From: JBDTMT01 sp033764095
Lineage (GTDB): Bacteria > Desulfobacterota > Binatia > HRBIN30 > CADEER01
Length of the DNA stretch: 11,078 nucleotides
Assembly (NCBI GenBank): GCA_033764095.1
Contig: JANRJF010000380.1
Location: 1-11,078, forward strand
Direction: 5' to 3'
The notes under the pieces are model-generated. The model was given only the letters and a program-made list of their open reading frames with translations. It did not search any database and had not been told where the DNA came from. The position numbers and the translations under genes are program-made. Positions within the stretch are counted from its first letter, which is position 1, and each line of letters starts with the position of its first letter. Positions 1 through 6,093 of the stretch are shown here, piece after piece.

Positions 1-29
1 CCGGTGCGGCGGCGCCGGCCGGCGAGTGA
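1..29 (+). CDS. Possible 3' end of an upstream gene (partial)
   Basis: One reading frame is open from the window edge and ends at TGA 27-29, encoding GAAAPAGE before the stop. Its stop would overlap the GTG start of lnt in a GTGA arrangement, the usual 4-bp overlap of translationally coupled genes. In many proteobacteria the gene before lnt is corC, but eight codons are too few to identify anything. The overlap is visible; that this frame is coding is inference. Confidence 0.3.
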
Positions 30-1594
30 CGGACGGTCCCCGGGCTGCGATGACGACGCGCTCCGACGCGCTGCCCGCCGCGCACGTGCTGCCCGCGGCG
101 CTGAGCCGCTGGCAGGCGATCATCGCCCCGCTGTCGAGCGGCGCGATGATCGCCGCCACCTGGCTCGACTTCTCGCTCTGGCCGCTCGCCTGGGTGGCGT
201 TCGTGCCGCTGCTGCTGGCGCTCGACCGCGCCGCGACGCGGCGCGAGGCGTTGCGGATCGGCTGGATCGCCGGCCTCGCCACCAACGTCCCCGCCTTCTA
301 CTGGCTGGTCTACACCATCCACGTCTTCGGCGGCTTCCCGTATCCGCTGGCGCTGCTCTTCTACGTCTGCCTGTCGTTCTACTCGGCCGTGCAGTTCGTG
401 CTGTTCGCCTGGGGCTTCCACCGGCTGCGCTTCGGTCCACTCGGTCTGGCCGTGCCGGTGCTGTGGGTGTCGCTGGAGCTCCTCTTCCCCAATCTCTTTC
501 CCTGGCGCATGGCGAACAGCCAGTTGCAGGCGCCGTTGCTGATGCAGAGCGGCGATCTCGCCGGTCCGTACCTGCTCAGCTTCGTCATGCTCTGGGTGAG
601 CGCCGGCCTGGCGCGGGTCCTGCGCGCGCCGCGCCGTCCGGCGGCGCTGATCGTCGCGGGCGTCGGGGCCGCGCTGCTGCTCGGCTACGGCATGTGGCGC
701 GTGCCGCGCGTCCAGCAGGCGATCGACAGCGCCCCGCGCGTCAGCGTCGGCCTGGTGCAGGGCAACGTCGGCATCCGCGAGAAGGGCAACGTCGCGCTCT
801 TCGACATCAACCTCGACACCTACCGGCAGCTCTCGGCGCCAATGCAGGATGTCGACGTGCTGATCTGGCCGGAGTCGGTGTCGCAGCACTGGGTCCCGGC
901 CGACGCCGACAGCGTGCCGACCAAGCACAATCCCTATCCGGGCACCTCGGCCGAGCTGATCTACGGCGGCCTGTCGTACGAGTACCCCGAGGACGGCGGC
1001 GAGGCGCGCATGTTCAACAGCGCCTTCCTGATCGACGGCGCCGGCGGCGTGCACGGTCGCTACGACAAGCAGGTGCTGATTCCGTTCGGCGAGTACATTC
1101 CGGGCGGCTCGCTGTTGCCGTTCCTCTACGATCTCAGCCCGCAGACCAGCCACTTCACCCCTGGCGCGCGGCTGGCGACGCTCGACGTGCCCGGCAAGGT
1201 GCGGGTGGCGCCGCTGATCTGCTACGAGGACGTGCCCGCCGGCATCGCGCGCGGCATGACCGCCGCCGGCGCCGAGGCGCTGCTGACCATCTTCAACGAC
1301 GCGTGGTTCGGCAACTCGATGGCGCCGTATCAGCACGAGGCGATCGCCATCTGGCGCGCCATCGAGAACCGCCGCTACTTCATGCGCGTCGGCAACGCCG
1401 GCGTCACCGGCGTCGTCGATCCCTTCGGCCGCGTGCTCGACCGCCTCGGCATGTTCACCGCCGAGACGCTGCGCGCCGACATCCGCCCGCTGCAACTGCG
1501 CACCATCTACACGCGCGTCGGCGACCTGTTCGGCTGGACGGTGGTCGCCGTTGCGGCGGTGTGGTTGGTCGTCCGCTCGCGCCGCGCGGCCTAG
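26..1594 (+). CDS. lnt: Apolipoprotein N-acyltransferase
   Basis: Inner-membrane enzyme that adds the third acyl chain to the N-terminal cysteine of lipoproteins, using a phospholipid donor, the last step of lipoprotein maturation. The 522-residue length matches the family. Residues about 29-225 are hydrophobic multi-pass membrane segments, and about 240-485 form the periplasmic carbon-nitrogen hydrolase (nitrilase) domain. The expected Glu-Lys-Cys triad is visible: E283 in WPES, K348 in YDKQVLIPFGEY and C399 in ICYED, followed by the conserved DAWFG and QHEAIAIWRAIENRR segments. A last hydrophobic segment lies at about 501-516. The GTG start at 26 is chosen because it makes a 4-bp GTGA overlap with a possible upstream frame. 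ATG at 50 would give a 514-residue protein that also keeps every motif, and neither has a strong ribosome binding site. Identity is certain; only the start is open. Confidence 0.96.
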   Translation: MTDGPRAAMTTRSDALPAAHVLPAALSRWQAIIAPLSSGAMIAATWLDFSLWPLAWVAFVPLLLALDRAATRREALRIGWIAGLATNVPAFYWLVYTIHVFGGFPYPLALLFYVCLSFYSAVQFVLFAWGFHRLRFGPLGLAVPVLWVSLELLFPNLFPWRMANSQLQAPLLMQSGDLAGPYLLSFVMLWVSAGLARVLRAPRRPAALIVAGVGAALLLGYGMWRVPRVQQAIDSAPRVSVGLVQGNVGIREKGNVALFDINLDTYRQLSAPMQDVDVLIWPESVSQHWVPADADSVPTKHNPYPGTSAELIYGGLSYEYPEDGGEARMFNSAFLIDGAGGVHGRYDKQVLIPFGEYIPGGSLLPFLYDLSPQTSHFTPGARLATLDVPGKVRVAPLICYEDVPAGIARGMTAAGAEALLTIFNDAWFGNSMAPYQHEAIAIWRAIENRRYFMRVGNAGVTGVVDPFGRVLDRLGMFTAETLRADIRPLQLRTIYTRVGDLFGWTVVAVAAVWLVVRSRRAA

Positions 1595-1603
1595 GCGCGG
1601 GCC

Positions 1604-1621
1604 CCGCCGCGGCCGCGGCGG
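1604..1621. repeat. Perfect 18-bp GC palindrome after lnt
   Basis: Ten bases after the lnt stop lies CCGCCGCGGCCGCGGCGG, which equals its own reverse complement. As RNA it could fold into a short, very stable hairpin with a GGCC loop, so it may slow or end lnt transcripts. No T-run follows, so it is not a canonical intrinsic terminator. In GC-rich DNA such palindromes can also arise by chance. Confidence 0.45.
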
Positions 1622-1640
1622 CCGACCCCGGCGAGAGGCA

Positions 1641-1679
1641 AAGTGGACACTTGAGATGACCAGTGTTAGGGGTCGGTCA
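1641..1679 (+). promoter_or_regulatory. Candidate autoregulatory operator and RBS of the toxin-antitoxin cassette
   Basis: The leader of the antitoxin gene is dense in short inverted repeats: AAGTG-GA-CACTT at 1641-1652, ACACT at 1647-1651 mirrored by AGTGT at 1662-1666, and TGACC at 1657-1661 mirrored by GGTCA at 1675-1679. Phd/YefM antitoxins are known to repress their own operon by binding such palindromes. A good Shine-Dalgarno, AGGGG at 1668-1672, sits six bases before the ATG at 1679 and fixes that start. No clear -10/-35 pair was recognised. The operator role is inferred from position and family. Confidence 0.4.
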
Positions 1680-1897
1680 TGCGCGAGATCGCCGCCGCCA
1701 AGTTCAAGGAACAGTGCCTGTCCCTGTTGGAGAACGTCGATCCGGAGGGGATCGTCATCACCAAGCGCGGTAAGCCGATCGCCAAGCTGATTCCGCTCGG
1801 AACCGATGCGGACAGTCTCATCGGCTCGCTGCGCGGCAAGCTCACCATCACGGGGGACATCCTGTCGACCAAGGCGAGATGGGATGCTGAATCTTGA
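1679..1897 (+). CDS. Type II antitoxin, Phd/YefM family
   Basis: A 72-residue protein of the typical size for this family. The N-terminal part (about residues 1-40) carries the family pattern: an opening strand and helix (MREIAAAKFKEQCLSLLENV), then a strand-turn-strand with VITKRGKPIAKLIPL, the conserved 'xxTKRGKPxA' core of the Phd/YefM fold used for dimerisation and operator binding. The tail (about 41-72), ending ILSTKARWDAES, would be the flexible part that wraps and blocks the toxin. The start is set by AGGGG six bases upstream. The gene overlaps the toxin gene by 14 bp (1884-1897), so the two are co-transcribed and probably translationally coupled. Such antitoxins often pair with VapC-like PIN toxins and are named VapB-like on that basis; the pairing here is by adjacency. 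Confidence 0.88.
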   Translation: MREIAAAKFKEQCLSLLENVDPEGIVITKRGKPIAKLIPLGTDADSLIGSLRGKLTITGDILSTKARWDAES

Positions 1898-2243
1898 TAC
1901 GCACGTTCTCCTCCACGCCGTTGCCGGGACGCTGCGCCCCAGCGAAGAGCGGCTGCTGCGCGGCGATCGGTGGAGTATCTCGGCGATCGTTCACTGGGAG
2001 ATCGCGAAGCTCGCCCAGCTGGGCCGGATCGCGGTGGATCTGGACGATGCCGATGTCTCGCGCGTGCTCGCGCGAGTCCACGTCTGGCCGTTGACGCGGG
2101 AGATCGCGCGCGCCAGTACGCGACTCGACGTGCGCAGCGATCCGGCGGACGAGATCATCGGGGCGACCAGCGTCGTGCACAACATTCCACTCGTGACCCG
2201 CGATCGCGTGCTGCAGCGCTCACGCCAGATCCCGCGCCCGTAG
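1884..2243 (+). CDS. PIN-domain ribonuclease toxin, VapC type
   Basis: A 119-residue single-domain PIN protein, expected to be a metal-dependent RNA-cleaving toxin neutralised by the antitoxin encoded just upstream. The acidic metal-binding positions appear in order: D5 in LDTHVLL, E39 in SISAIVHWEIAKL, D86/D89 in RSDPADEIIGATS and D107 in LVTRD. The LDTHVLLHA opening and the 'DPADEIIGATSVVHNIPLVTRD' style C-terminal half resemble the Sll0205-like branch of PIN toxins. The ATG at 1884 lies inside the antitoxin gene and gives the canonical N-terminus; longer in-frame starts would add a non-homologous arginine-rich stretch. Nothing suggests decay: length and acidic residues are intact, so it is probably active. 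Its last 24 bp overlap the end of the oppositely oriented transporter gene. Confidence 0.88.
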   Translation: MLNLDTHVLLHAVAGTLRPSEERLLRGDRWSISAIVHWEIAKLAQLGRIAVDLDDADVSRVLARVHVWPLTREIARASTRLDVRSDPADEIIGATSVVHNIPLVTRDRVLQRSRQIPRP

Positions 2244-3431
2244 GGTTGGTCGTCCGACCAATGCCAGCGCCGCAACCGCGCTCAGGTTGGTGACGGCGAA
2301 GGCGGCGAACACCGGGGCGTAGCTGCCGGTGACGTCGAACACCCAGCCGGCGACCAGCGGACCGGCCCAGCCGCCGGGTACCAGCGCGAGCAGCAGCAGG
2401 CCGTAAACGCGGCCGAGCTGAGCGGCGCCGAAGCGCTGCGCGATGACCAGCGGGATGACGACGTCCTCGGCGGCGGTGGCGAAGCCGTGCACGACCAGGA
2501 ACAGCGGCAGCGCGCCGCCGACCATCGGCGCGAGCAGCAGCAGCGAGGCGAGGGCGATGAGCGAGAAATTGCCCAGCACCGCGGCGCGCGCGCCGACCCG
2601 GTCGGCGATCGCGCCGGTCGCCAGCTTGCCGACGATACCGAGCGCCAGCGTGAGGCTGAAGCCGCCAGCCGCGGCCAGGCTGGAGTAGCCGAGGTCGCCG
2701 AGGAAGGCGACGAGATGAGTGTTGATTCCGAGGCGGTAGAAGTAGAATGCGAACAGCACCCAGAACAGCAGCCAGAAGTCGCGCTGGCGCGCGACCGCGT
2801 GCCAGGCGCCAGTGTCCGTCTCCTCCGACGCGACGGTCTGCGCCGGGCCGATGCTGAGCGCCAGCGGCAGGATCACCAGCAGTGCCGCGCCGATGACGAC
2901 GAACGCCGTGCGCCACGAGGCGCCGGCGACGAGCAGGGCGCCGGCGAGCGGTACCAGCGCGCCGCCGATGTTGGAGCCGATGTAGACGACGCCGAGCGCC
3001 AGGCCGCGCCGCTGGCGGAAGCGCGCCGTCACCGCCGCGCCGGTCGGCAGGTCGCCGAGGCAGGCGACGGCGACGCCGATCGCGACGCCGACCAGGTAGA
3101 GATCGTCAGGCGTCTGTATCGCGCCGGCGCGCATCAGCGCGGCGCTCATCAGCAGGCTGCCGACCGCGAGCACCCAGCGCGGTCCACGCCGGTCCGACAC
3201 CCAGCCGACCAGCGGGCCGGCGAGCGCGACGGTGGTGCTCATGATCGGCGTGGCGAACGCATACTGCGCGCGCGACCAGCCGAGCTCGTCGGTCACCGGC
3301 TTGAGGAACACCGGGAAGATGTACCCGCCGGCCCCCATGCCGATCTGGCAGGCGAGACAGGCGGCGACCACCAGCCAGTCGCGCCCGGCCGAAGATCTCA
3401 CCGCGGAGACGCGGAGGCGCGGAGACGTCAC
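2220..3431 (-). CDS. Major facilitator superfamily transporter, monocarboxylate-like
   Basis: A 12-helix-type inner-membrane carrier of about 393-403 residues. Counting from an alternative GTG at 3401, helix 1 begins near residue 9 (RDWLVVAACLACQIGMG) and is followed by YIFPVFLKPVTDELGWSRAQ, a segment typical of monocarboxylate and oxalate/formate-type carriers. The MFS signature loop GWVSDRRGPRW is at about 66-76, with a second copy, GAIADRVGAR, at about 263-272 after a hydrophilic middle loop (about 186-208). The substrate is unknown; an organic acid fits both the family and its place behind two acyl-CoA dehydrogenase genes in the same direction. The start is ambiguous. GTG at 3431 has GGAG seven bases upstream, while GTG at 3401 gives a more usual N-terminus without a ribosome binding site. 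Both lie inside a palindromic repeat, so any residues before RSSAGRDW would be repeat-derived. The stop overlaps the toxin gene. Confidence 0.87.
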   Translation of the reverse strand: MTSPRLRVSAVRSSAGRDWLVVAACLACQIGMGAGGYIFPVFLKPVTDELGWSRAQYAFATPIMSTTVALAGPLVGWVSDRRGPRWVLAVGSLLMSAALMRAGAIQTPDDLYLVGVAIGVAVACLGDLPTGAAVTARFRQRRGLALGVVYIGSNIGGALVPLAGALLVAGASWRTAFVVIGAALLVILPLALSIGPAQTVASEETDTGAWHAVARQRDFWLLFWVLFAFYFYRLGINTHLVAFLGDLGYSSLAAAGGFSLTLALGIVGKLATGAIADRVGARAAVLGNFSLIALASLLLLAPMVGGALPLFLVVHGFATAAEDVVIPLVIAQRFGAAQLGRVYGLLLLALVPGGWAGPLVAGWVFDVTGSYAPVFAAFAVTNLSAVAALALVGRPTLRARDLA

Positions 3432-3465
3432 GTCCTCACTCCGCGTCTCGGCGTCTCCGCGGTGA
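3398..3465. repeat. Palindromic intergenic repeat, copy 1 (8-bp units)
   Basis: Two 27-base arms (3398-3424 and 3439-3465) are inverted copies matching at 25 of 27 positions, separated by a 14-base loop. The outer 15 bp, TCACCGCGGAGACGC and its complement, match perfectly. Each arm is itself a run of 8-bp units: CGCGGAGA, CGCGGAGG, CGCGGAGA from 3402. The element fills the gap between the transporter gene and the acyl-CoA dehydrogenase gene, ending five bases before the latter's stop codon region. No T-run follows in the direction of transcription, so it is not a plain terminator. It shares its layout and its right-hand flank GGTGAAGAAT with the repeat at 4634-4726. From memory, similar GAGACGCGG-type dispersed repeats occur in many environmental genomes; their function is unknown to me. 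Confidence 0.85.
3439..3442 (-). promoter_or_regulatory. Shine-Dalgarno inside the repeat, deciding the transporter start
   Basis: On the - strand GGAG (reverse of 3439-3442) stands seven bases before GTG at 3431, the only in-frame start near the transporter's first helix with a recognisable ribosome binding site. The motif is part of the repeat's GAG-rich unit, so it could be fortuitous. Confidence 0.4.
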
Positions 3466-3469
3466 AGAA

Positions 3470-4612
3470 TCAGTAACCCTGCAGCGCCGCGTAGCGCTCG
3501 CGATGGAACGCCGCGTCGCCGAAGGTGAGCTCGGCGGCGCGTGCGCGCTTGAGGTAGAAGCCGACGTCGTGCTCGTCGGTCATGCCGATGCCGCCGTGCA
3601 TCTGCACGCCCTCGTTGGCGGCGAGCAGGAACGCGTCGGAACAGCGCGCCTTGGCGATCGAGACGAACTGCGGCGCCTGTGGCAGGGCCTCGTCGAGCGC
3701 CATGGCGGCGGCCAGGGCCGCCGAGCGCGCCAGCTCGATCTCGGTGAAGACGTTGGCGGCGCGATGCTTGAGCGCCTGGAACGAGCCGATCGGCACGCCG
3801 AACTGCTGCCGGGTCTTCAGATAGTCGAGCGTCATGGCGAAGACCGCTTGCATGCCGCCGAGCATCTCGGCGCAGAGGCCGGCGGCGGCGCGGTCGAGTA
3901 CTTCCTCGAGCAGCGCGGCGCCGCCGTCCACCGTGCCGAGCACGGCGTGCGGCGCGACGGTGGCGCCGTCGAAGCGCACGATCGCGGCGTTGCGACTGTC
4001 GAGCGTCGCCTGCCGCGTTACCCGTACGCCGTCGGCCTGGCGATCGATCAGGAAGAGGGTGATGCCGTCGCGCTCGCGGTCGCCGCCGGCGGTGCGCGCG
4101 CTGACGACGAGCTGGTCGGCGACGTGGCCGTCGGCGACCAGGCGCTTTTCGCCGCTCAGGCGCCAGCCGTCGCCGGCGCGCGCCGCGCGCGTCGCCACGC
4201 AGCTCGCGTCGTAGCGGCTGTGCGCCTCCTGCCAGGCGAGCGTCAGCAGGCGGTCGCCGGCGATCAGCCCCGGCAGCAGCTCGCCGCGCTGCGCGTCGCT
4301 GCCGCCGCGTGCGATCGCCATGCCGCCGAGCAGCAGGCTGGCGATGATCGGCTCCGGCATCAGTCCCTTGCCGAGCTCCTCCAGCACCAGGCCGAGCTCC
4401 TTGAGCCCGAGGCCGAGGCCGCCGTCGGCTTCGGCGAACGGAATGCCGAGCCAGCCGAGCCCCGCCATCTCCTTCCACAGTGCGCGCGAGAAGCCGTCCG
4501 CATCCTGGCTGTCGCGCAACGTCCGGATGCGCTTCAGCGACGAGTGGTCGCGCACGAACGCCGCGGCGGAATCGCGCAGCAGTTGTTGTTCGTCGGTGAG
4601 CGAGAACAGCAT
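3470..4612 (-). CDS. Acyl-CoA dehydrogenase, FAD-contact subunit of a probable heteromeric pair
   Basis: A 380-residue flavoprotein of the acyl-CoA dehydrogenase fold: N-terminal helical domain (about 1-120, DEQQLLRDSAAAFVRDH, GWLGIPFAEADGGLGLG), middle beta domain (about 121-225, SGEKRLVADGHVADQLVVSAR) and C-terminal helical domain (about 230-370). It should take part in alpha,beta-desaturation of an acyl-CoA, passing electrons to electron-transfer flavoprotein. The FAD-contact motif RQQFGVPIGSFQALKH (268-283) and QMHGGIGMTDEHD (337-349) are present. Both usual catalytic-base positions lack glutamate: the helix-G site reads VLDRAAAGL (238-246) and the C-terminal YEGT site reads TFGDAAF (363-369). 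This matches the non-catalytic partner of alpha2beta2 dehydrogenases such as the mycobacterial FadE/ChsE pairs. AGGAAAGG lies seven bases before the ATG. The substrate is not deducible; sterol side chain, terpenoid or branched acids are options. Confidence 0.9.
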   Translation of the reverse strand: MLFSLTDEQQLLRDSAAAFVRDHSSLKRIRTLRDSQDADGFSRALWKEMAGLGWLGIPFAEADGGLGLGLKELGLVLEELGKGLMPEPIIASLLLGGMAIARGGSDAQRGELLPGLIAGDRLLTLAWQEAHSRYDASCVATRAARAGDGWRLSGEKRLVADGHVADQLVVSARTAGGDRERDGITLFLIDRQADGVRVTRQATLDSRNAAIVRFDGATVAPHAVLGTVDGGAALLEEVLDRAAAGLCAEMLGGMQAVFAMTLDYLKTRQQFGVPIGSFQALKHRAANVFTEIELARSAALAAAMALDEALPQAPQFVSIAKARCSDAFLLAANEGVQMHGGIGMTDEHDVGFYLKRARAAELTFGDAAFHRERYAALQGY

Positions 4613-4633
4613 GGCAGAACCTTTCCTGAAGGA

Positions 4634-4726
4634 TTCACCACAGAGTCACAGCGGCACAGAGCGTCGGAACTGCGAGGCCTGGGCTCAGTGATTCTGAGCT
4701 CCGTGTCTCTGTGACTCTGTGGTGAA
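4634..4726. repeat. Palindromic intergenic repeat, copy 2 (8-bp units)
   Basis: Two 29-base arms (4634-4662 and 4698-4726) are inverted copies matching at 26 of 29 positions; the outer 18 bp, TTCACCACAGAGTCACAG and its complement, are perfect. Arms consist of 8-bp units: CACAGAGT, CACAGCGG, CACAGAGC from 4639. The 35-base centre contains a smaller hairpin, CTCAG at 4684-4688 against CTGAG at 4694-4698. Compared with the copy at 3398-3465, the unit pattern is the same but several G positions are A. It occupies the 125-bp gap between the two dehydrogenase genes. On the + strand the right arm is followed by T-rich AATTTTCGCTTT, which would suit a terminator, but the flanking genes run on the - strand, where no T-run follows. 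Confidence 0.87.
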
Positions 4727-4737
4727 GAATTTTCGCT

Positions 4738-5934
4738 TTAGTCCGGCAGCCCCAGCACGCGCTTGGCGATGATGTTCAGCTGGATCTCCGAGGTGCCGCC
4801 CTCGATCGAGTTGCCGCGCGAGCGCAGCCACTCGCGCGTCACCTCCAGCTCCTCGGCCTCGAACCCGTCGCCTTCCCAGCCGAGCGCCTGCGGGCCGAGG
4901 ATGGAGACCATCAGCTCGCGGCGGCGCTTGTTCAGCTCGGTGCCGTAGTACTTGAAGATCGACGTCTCGGGGCCGGGCGCGTGGCCGGCCGTGGCGGTGT
5001 CGCGCGAGCGCGCCAGGGTCCAGTCGAGGCAGCGCTGATCCATCTCGACCTGCGCCAGGCGGTGGCGGATCGCGCTGTCGGCGAGCTGGCCGTCGCGCAG
5101 GCCGATGTAGTCGCGCGCCAGCTGTTGCGCCGAGCGGGCGCGGCTCTCGCCGCCGAAACCCTTGCTGATGTCGGCGATCATGGTGCGCTCGTGGCCGAGC
5201 AGCGCCTTGGCCACCGTCCAGCCCTTGTTCACCTCGCCCATCACCTGCGTGCGCGGCACGCGCACGTGGTCGAGGAACGTCTCGCAGAACGGCGAGTAGC
5301 CGCTGATCAGCTTGATCGGCTTCACGCTGACGCCGGGGCTGGTCATGTCCATCAGCAGGAAGCTGATGCCCTCGTGCTTCGGTGCGTTGGGGTCGGTGCG
5401 CACCAGCAGGAACATCCAGTCGGCCAGGTCGGCGTACGACGTCCAGATCTTCTGCCCGGTGACGATGTAGTCGTCGCCGTCGACCACGGCGCGCGTCTGC
5501 AGGCTGGCGAGGTCAGAGCCGGAGCCGGGCTCCGAGTAACCCTGGCACCAACGGATCTCGCCGCGCACGATGGCCGGCACGTGCGCGCGCTTGAGCGCCT
5601 CGGTGCCGAGCTGCAGCAGCGTCGGACCGATCATGCTGAGGCCGAAGCCGACCAGCGGCGGGCGCAGCCGCAGCGCCGCCATCTCCTGCGCCAGCACGCG
5701 CGCCTCGCCCTTGTCGAGGCCGCCGCCGCCGTACTCGCGCGGCCAGGTCGGCGCCGTCCAGCCGCGCGCCGCCATGACGTCGAGCCACTGCTTCACCTCG
5801 GGATTGTCGTACGTCGCGCGGCGCCCGCCCCAGCACGGCTCCTCGTGCTCGGCGAGCGGGGTGCGCATCGACGCCGGCGCGTTGGCTTCCAGCCAGGCGC
5901 GCGTCTCGCGGCGGAAGGTCTCGAGATCGGCCAT
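4738..5934 (-). CDS. Acyl-CoA dehydrogenase, catalytic subunit of a probable heteromeric pair
   Basis: A 398-residue acyl-CoA dehydrogenase. The N-terminal helical domain includes GWTAPTWPREYGGGGLDKGEA (about 58-78). The middle domain has the hallmark CQGYSEPGSGSDLASLQTRA (130-149) and VTGQKIWTSYADLADWMFLLVRT (158-180). The C-terminal domain ends with SIEGGTSEIQLNIIAKRVLGLP (376-397). Two glutamates stand where the family places its catalytic base: E249 in GHER (isovaleryl/long-chain type) and E378 in IEGGTSE (medium-chain type). By contrast the usual R-x-x-F-G-x-P-I FAD-contact motif is missing from the region after GHER (about 262-300, QQLARDYIGLRDGQLADSAI). The neighbouring dehydrogenase has the reverse pattern, which supports one shared enzyme. 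It is the first gene of the leftward run. A strong AGGAGGA lies four to five bases before the ATG. The 125 bp between the two genes hold a palindromic repeat. Confidence 0.93.
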   Translation of the reverse strand: MADLETFRRETRAWLEANAPASMRTPLAEHEEPCWGGRRATYDNPEVKQWLDVMAARGWTAPTWPREYGGGGLDKGEARVLAQEMAALRLRPPLVGFGLSMIGPTLLQLGTEALKRAHVPAIVRGEIRWCQGYSEPGSGSDLASLQTRAVVDGDDYIVTGQKIWTSYADLADWMFLLVRTDPNAPKHEGISFLLMDMTSPGVSVKPIKLISGYSPFCETFLDHVRVPRTQVMGEVNKGWTVAKALLGHERTMIADISKGFGGESRARSAQQLARDYIGLRDGQLADSAIRHRLAQVEMDQRCLDWTLARSRDTATAGHAPGPETSIFKYYGTELNKRRRELMVSILGPQALGWEGDGFEAEELEVTREWLRSRGNSIEGGTSEIQLNIIAKRVLGLPD

Positions 5935-5957
5935 GATTCCTCCTCTGGACCGGCCGA

Positions 5958-5999
5958 CTCTCGATGCTCGCCGGCGCGCTTGTCAAACCGCGCCGCGGT
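5958..5999 (-). promoter_or_regulatory. Candidate promoter and operator of the dehydrogenase-transporter run
   Basis: On the - strand a perfect TTGACA (5986 down to 5981) lies about 50 bp before the first dehydrogenase start. At 17 bp spacing the -10 hexamer would be CGAGAG (5963-5958), a poor match, so a promoter is only possible. Abutting the TTGACA on its upstream side is a perfect inverted repeat ACCGCG-C-CGCGGT (5987-5999), placed where a TetR-type regulator, common for such operons, could act. No regulator gene is in the window. The motifs are seen; the roles are inferred. Confidence 0.3.
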
Positions 6000-6093
6000 G
6001 GTCGGCTTGCAATTTCTGGCCGAGTCGATAGACCCGAGCGGCTCGTCATCGCGCGAGCGCTTCCCGAGTCAAACGCCGAAGAACACAGCGTGG

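Noticed and set aside
3398..3465. 8-bp tandem units as a small CRISPR-like or VNTR array
   Set aside because: Only three units per arm, no spacers, mirrored arms; better described as a palindromic repeat.
3432..4478. Upstream continuation of the transporter frame through the repeat and the dehydrogenase gene, which would give a 752-residue fusion
   Set aside because: The upstream part is an arginine-rich shifted frame of the dehydrogenase gene, then repeat-encoded residues (HRGDAETR). Only the part after RDWLVV is a transporter.
4634..4738. Copy 2 of the repeat as an intrinsic terminator
   Set aside because: A T-rich tail follows the stem only on the + strand, where no upstream gene is transcribed; on the - strand, which carries the genes, no T-run follows.
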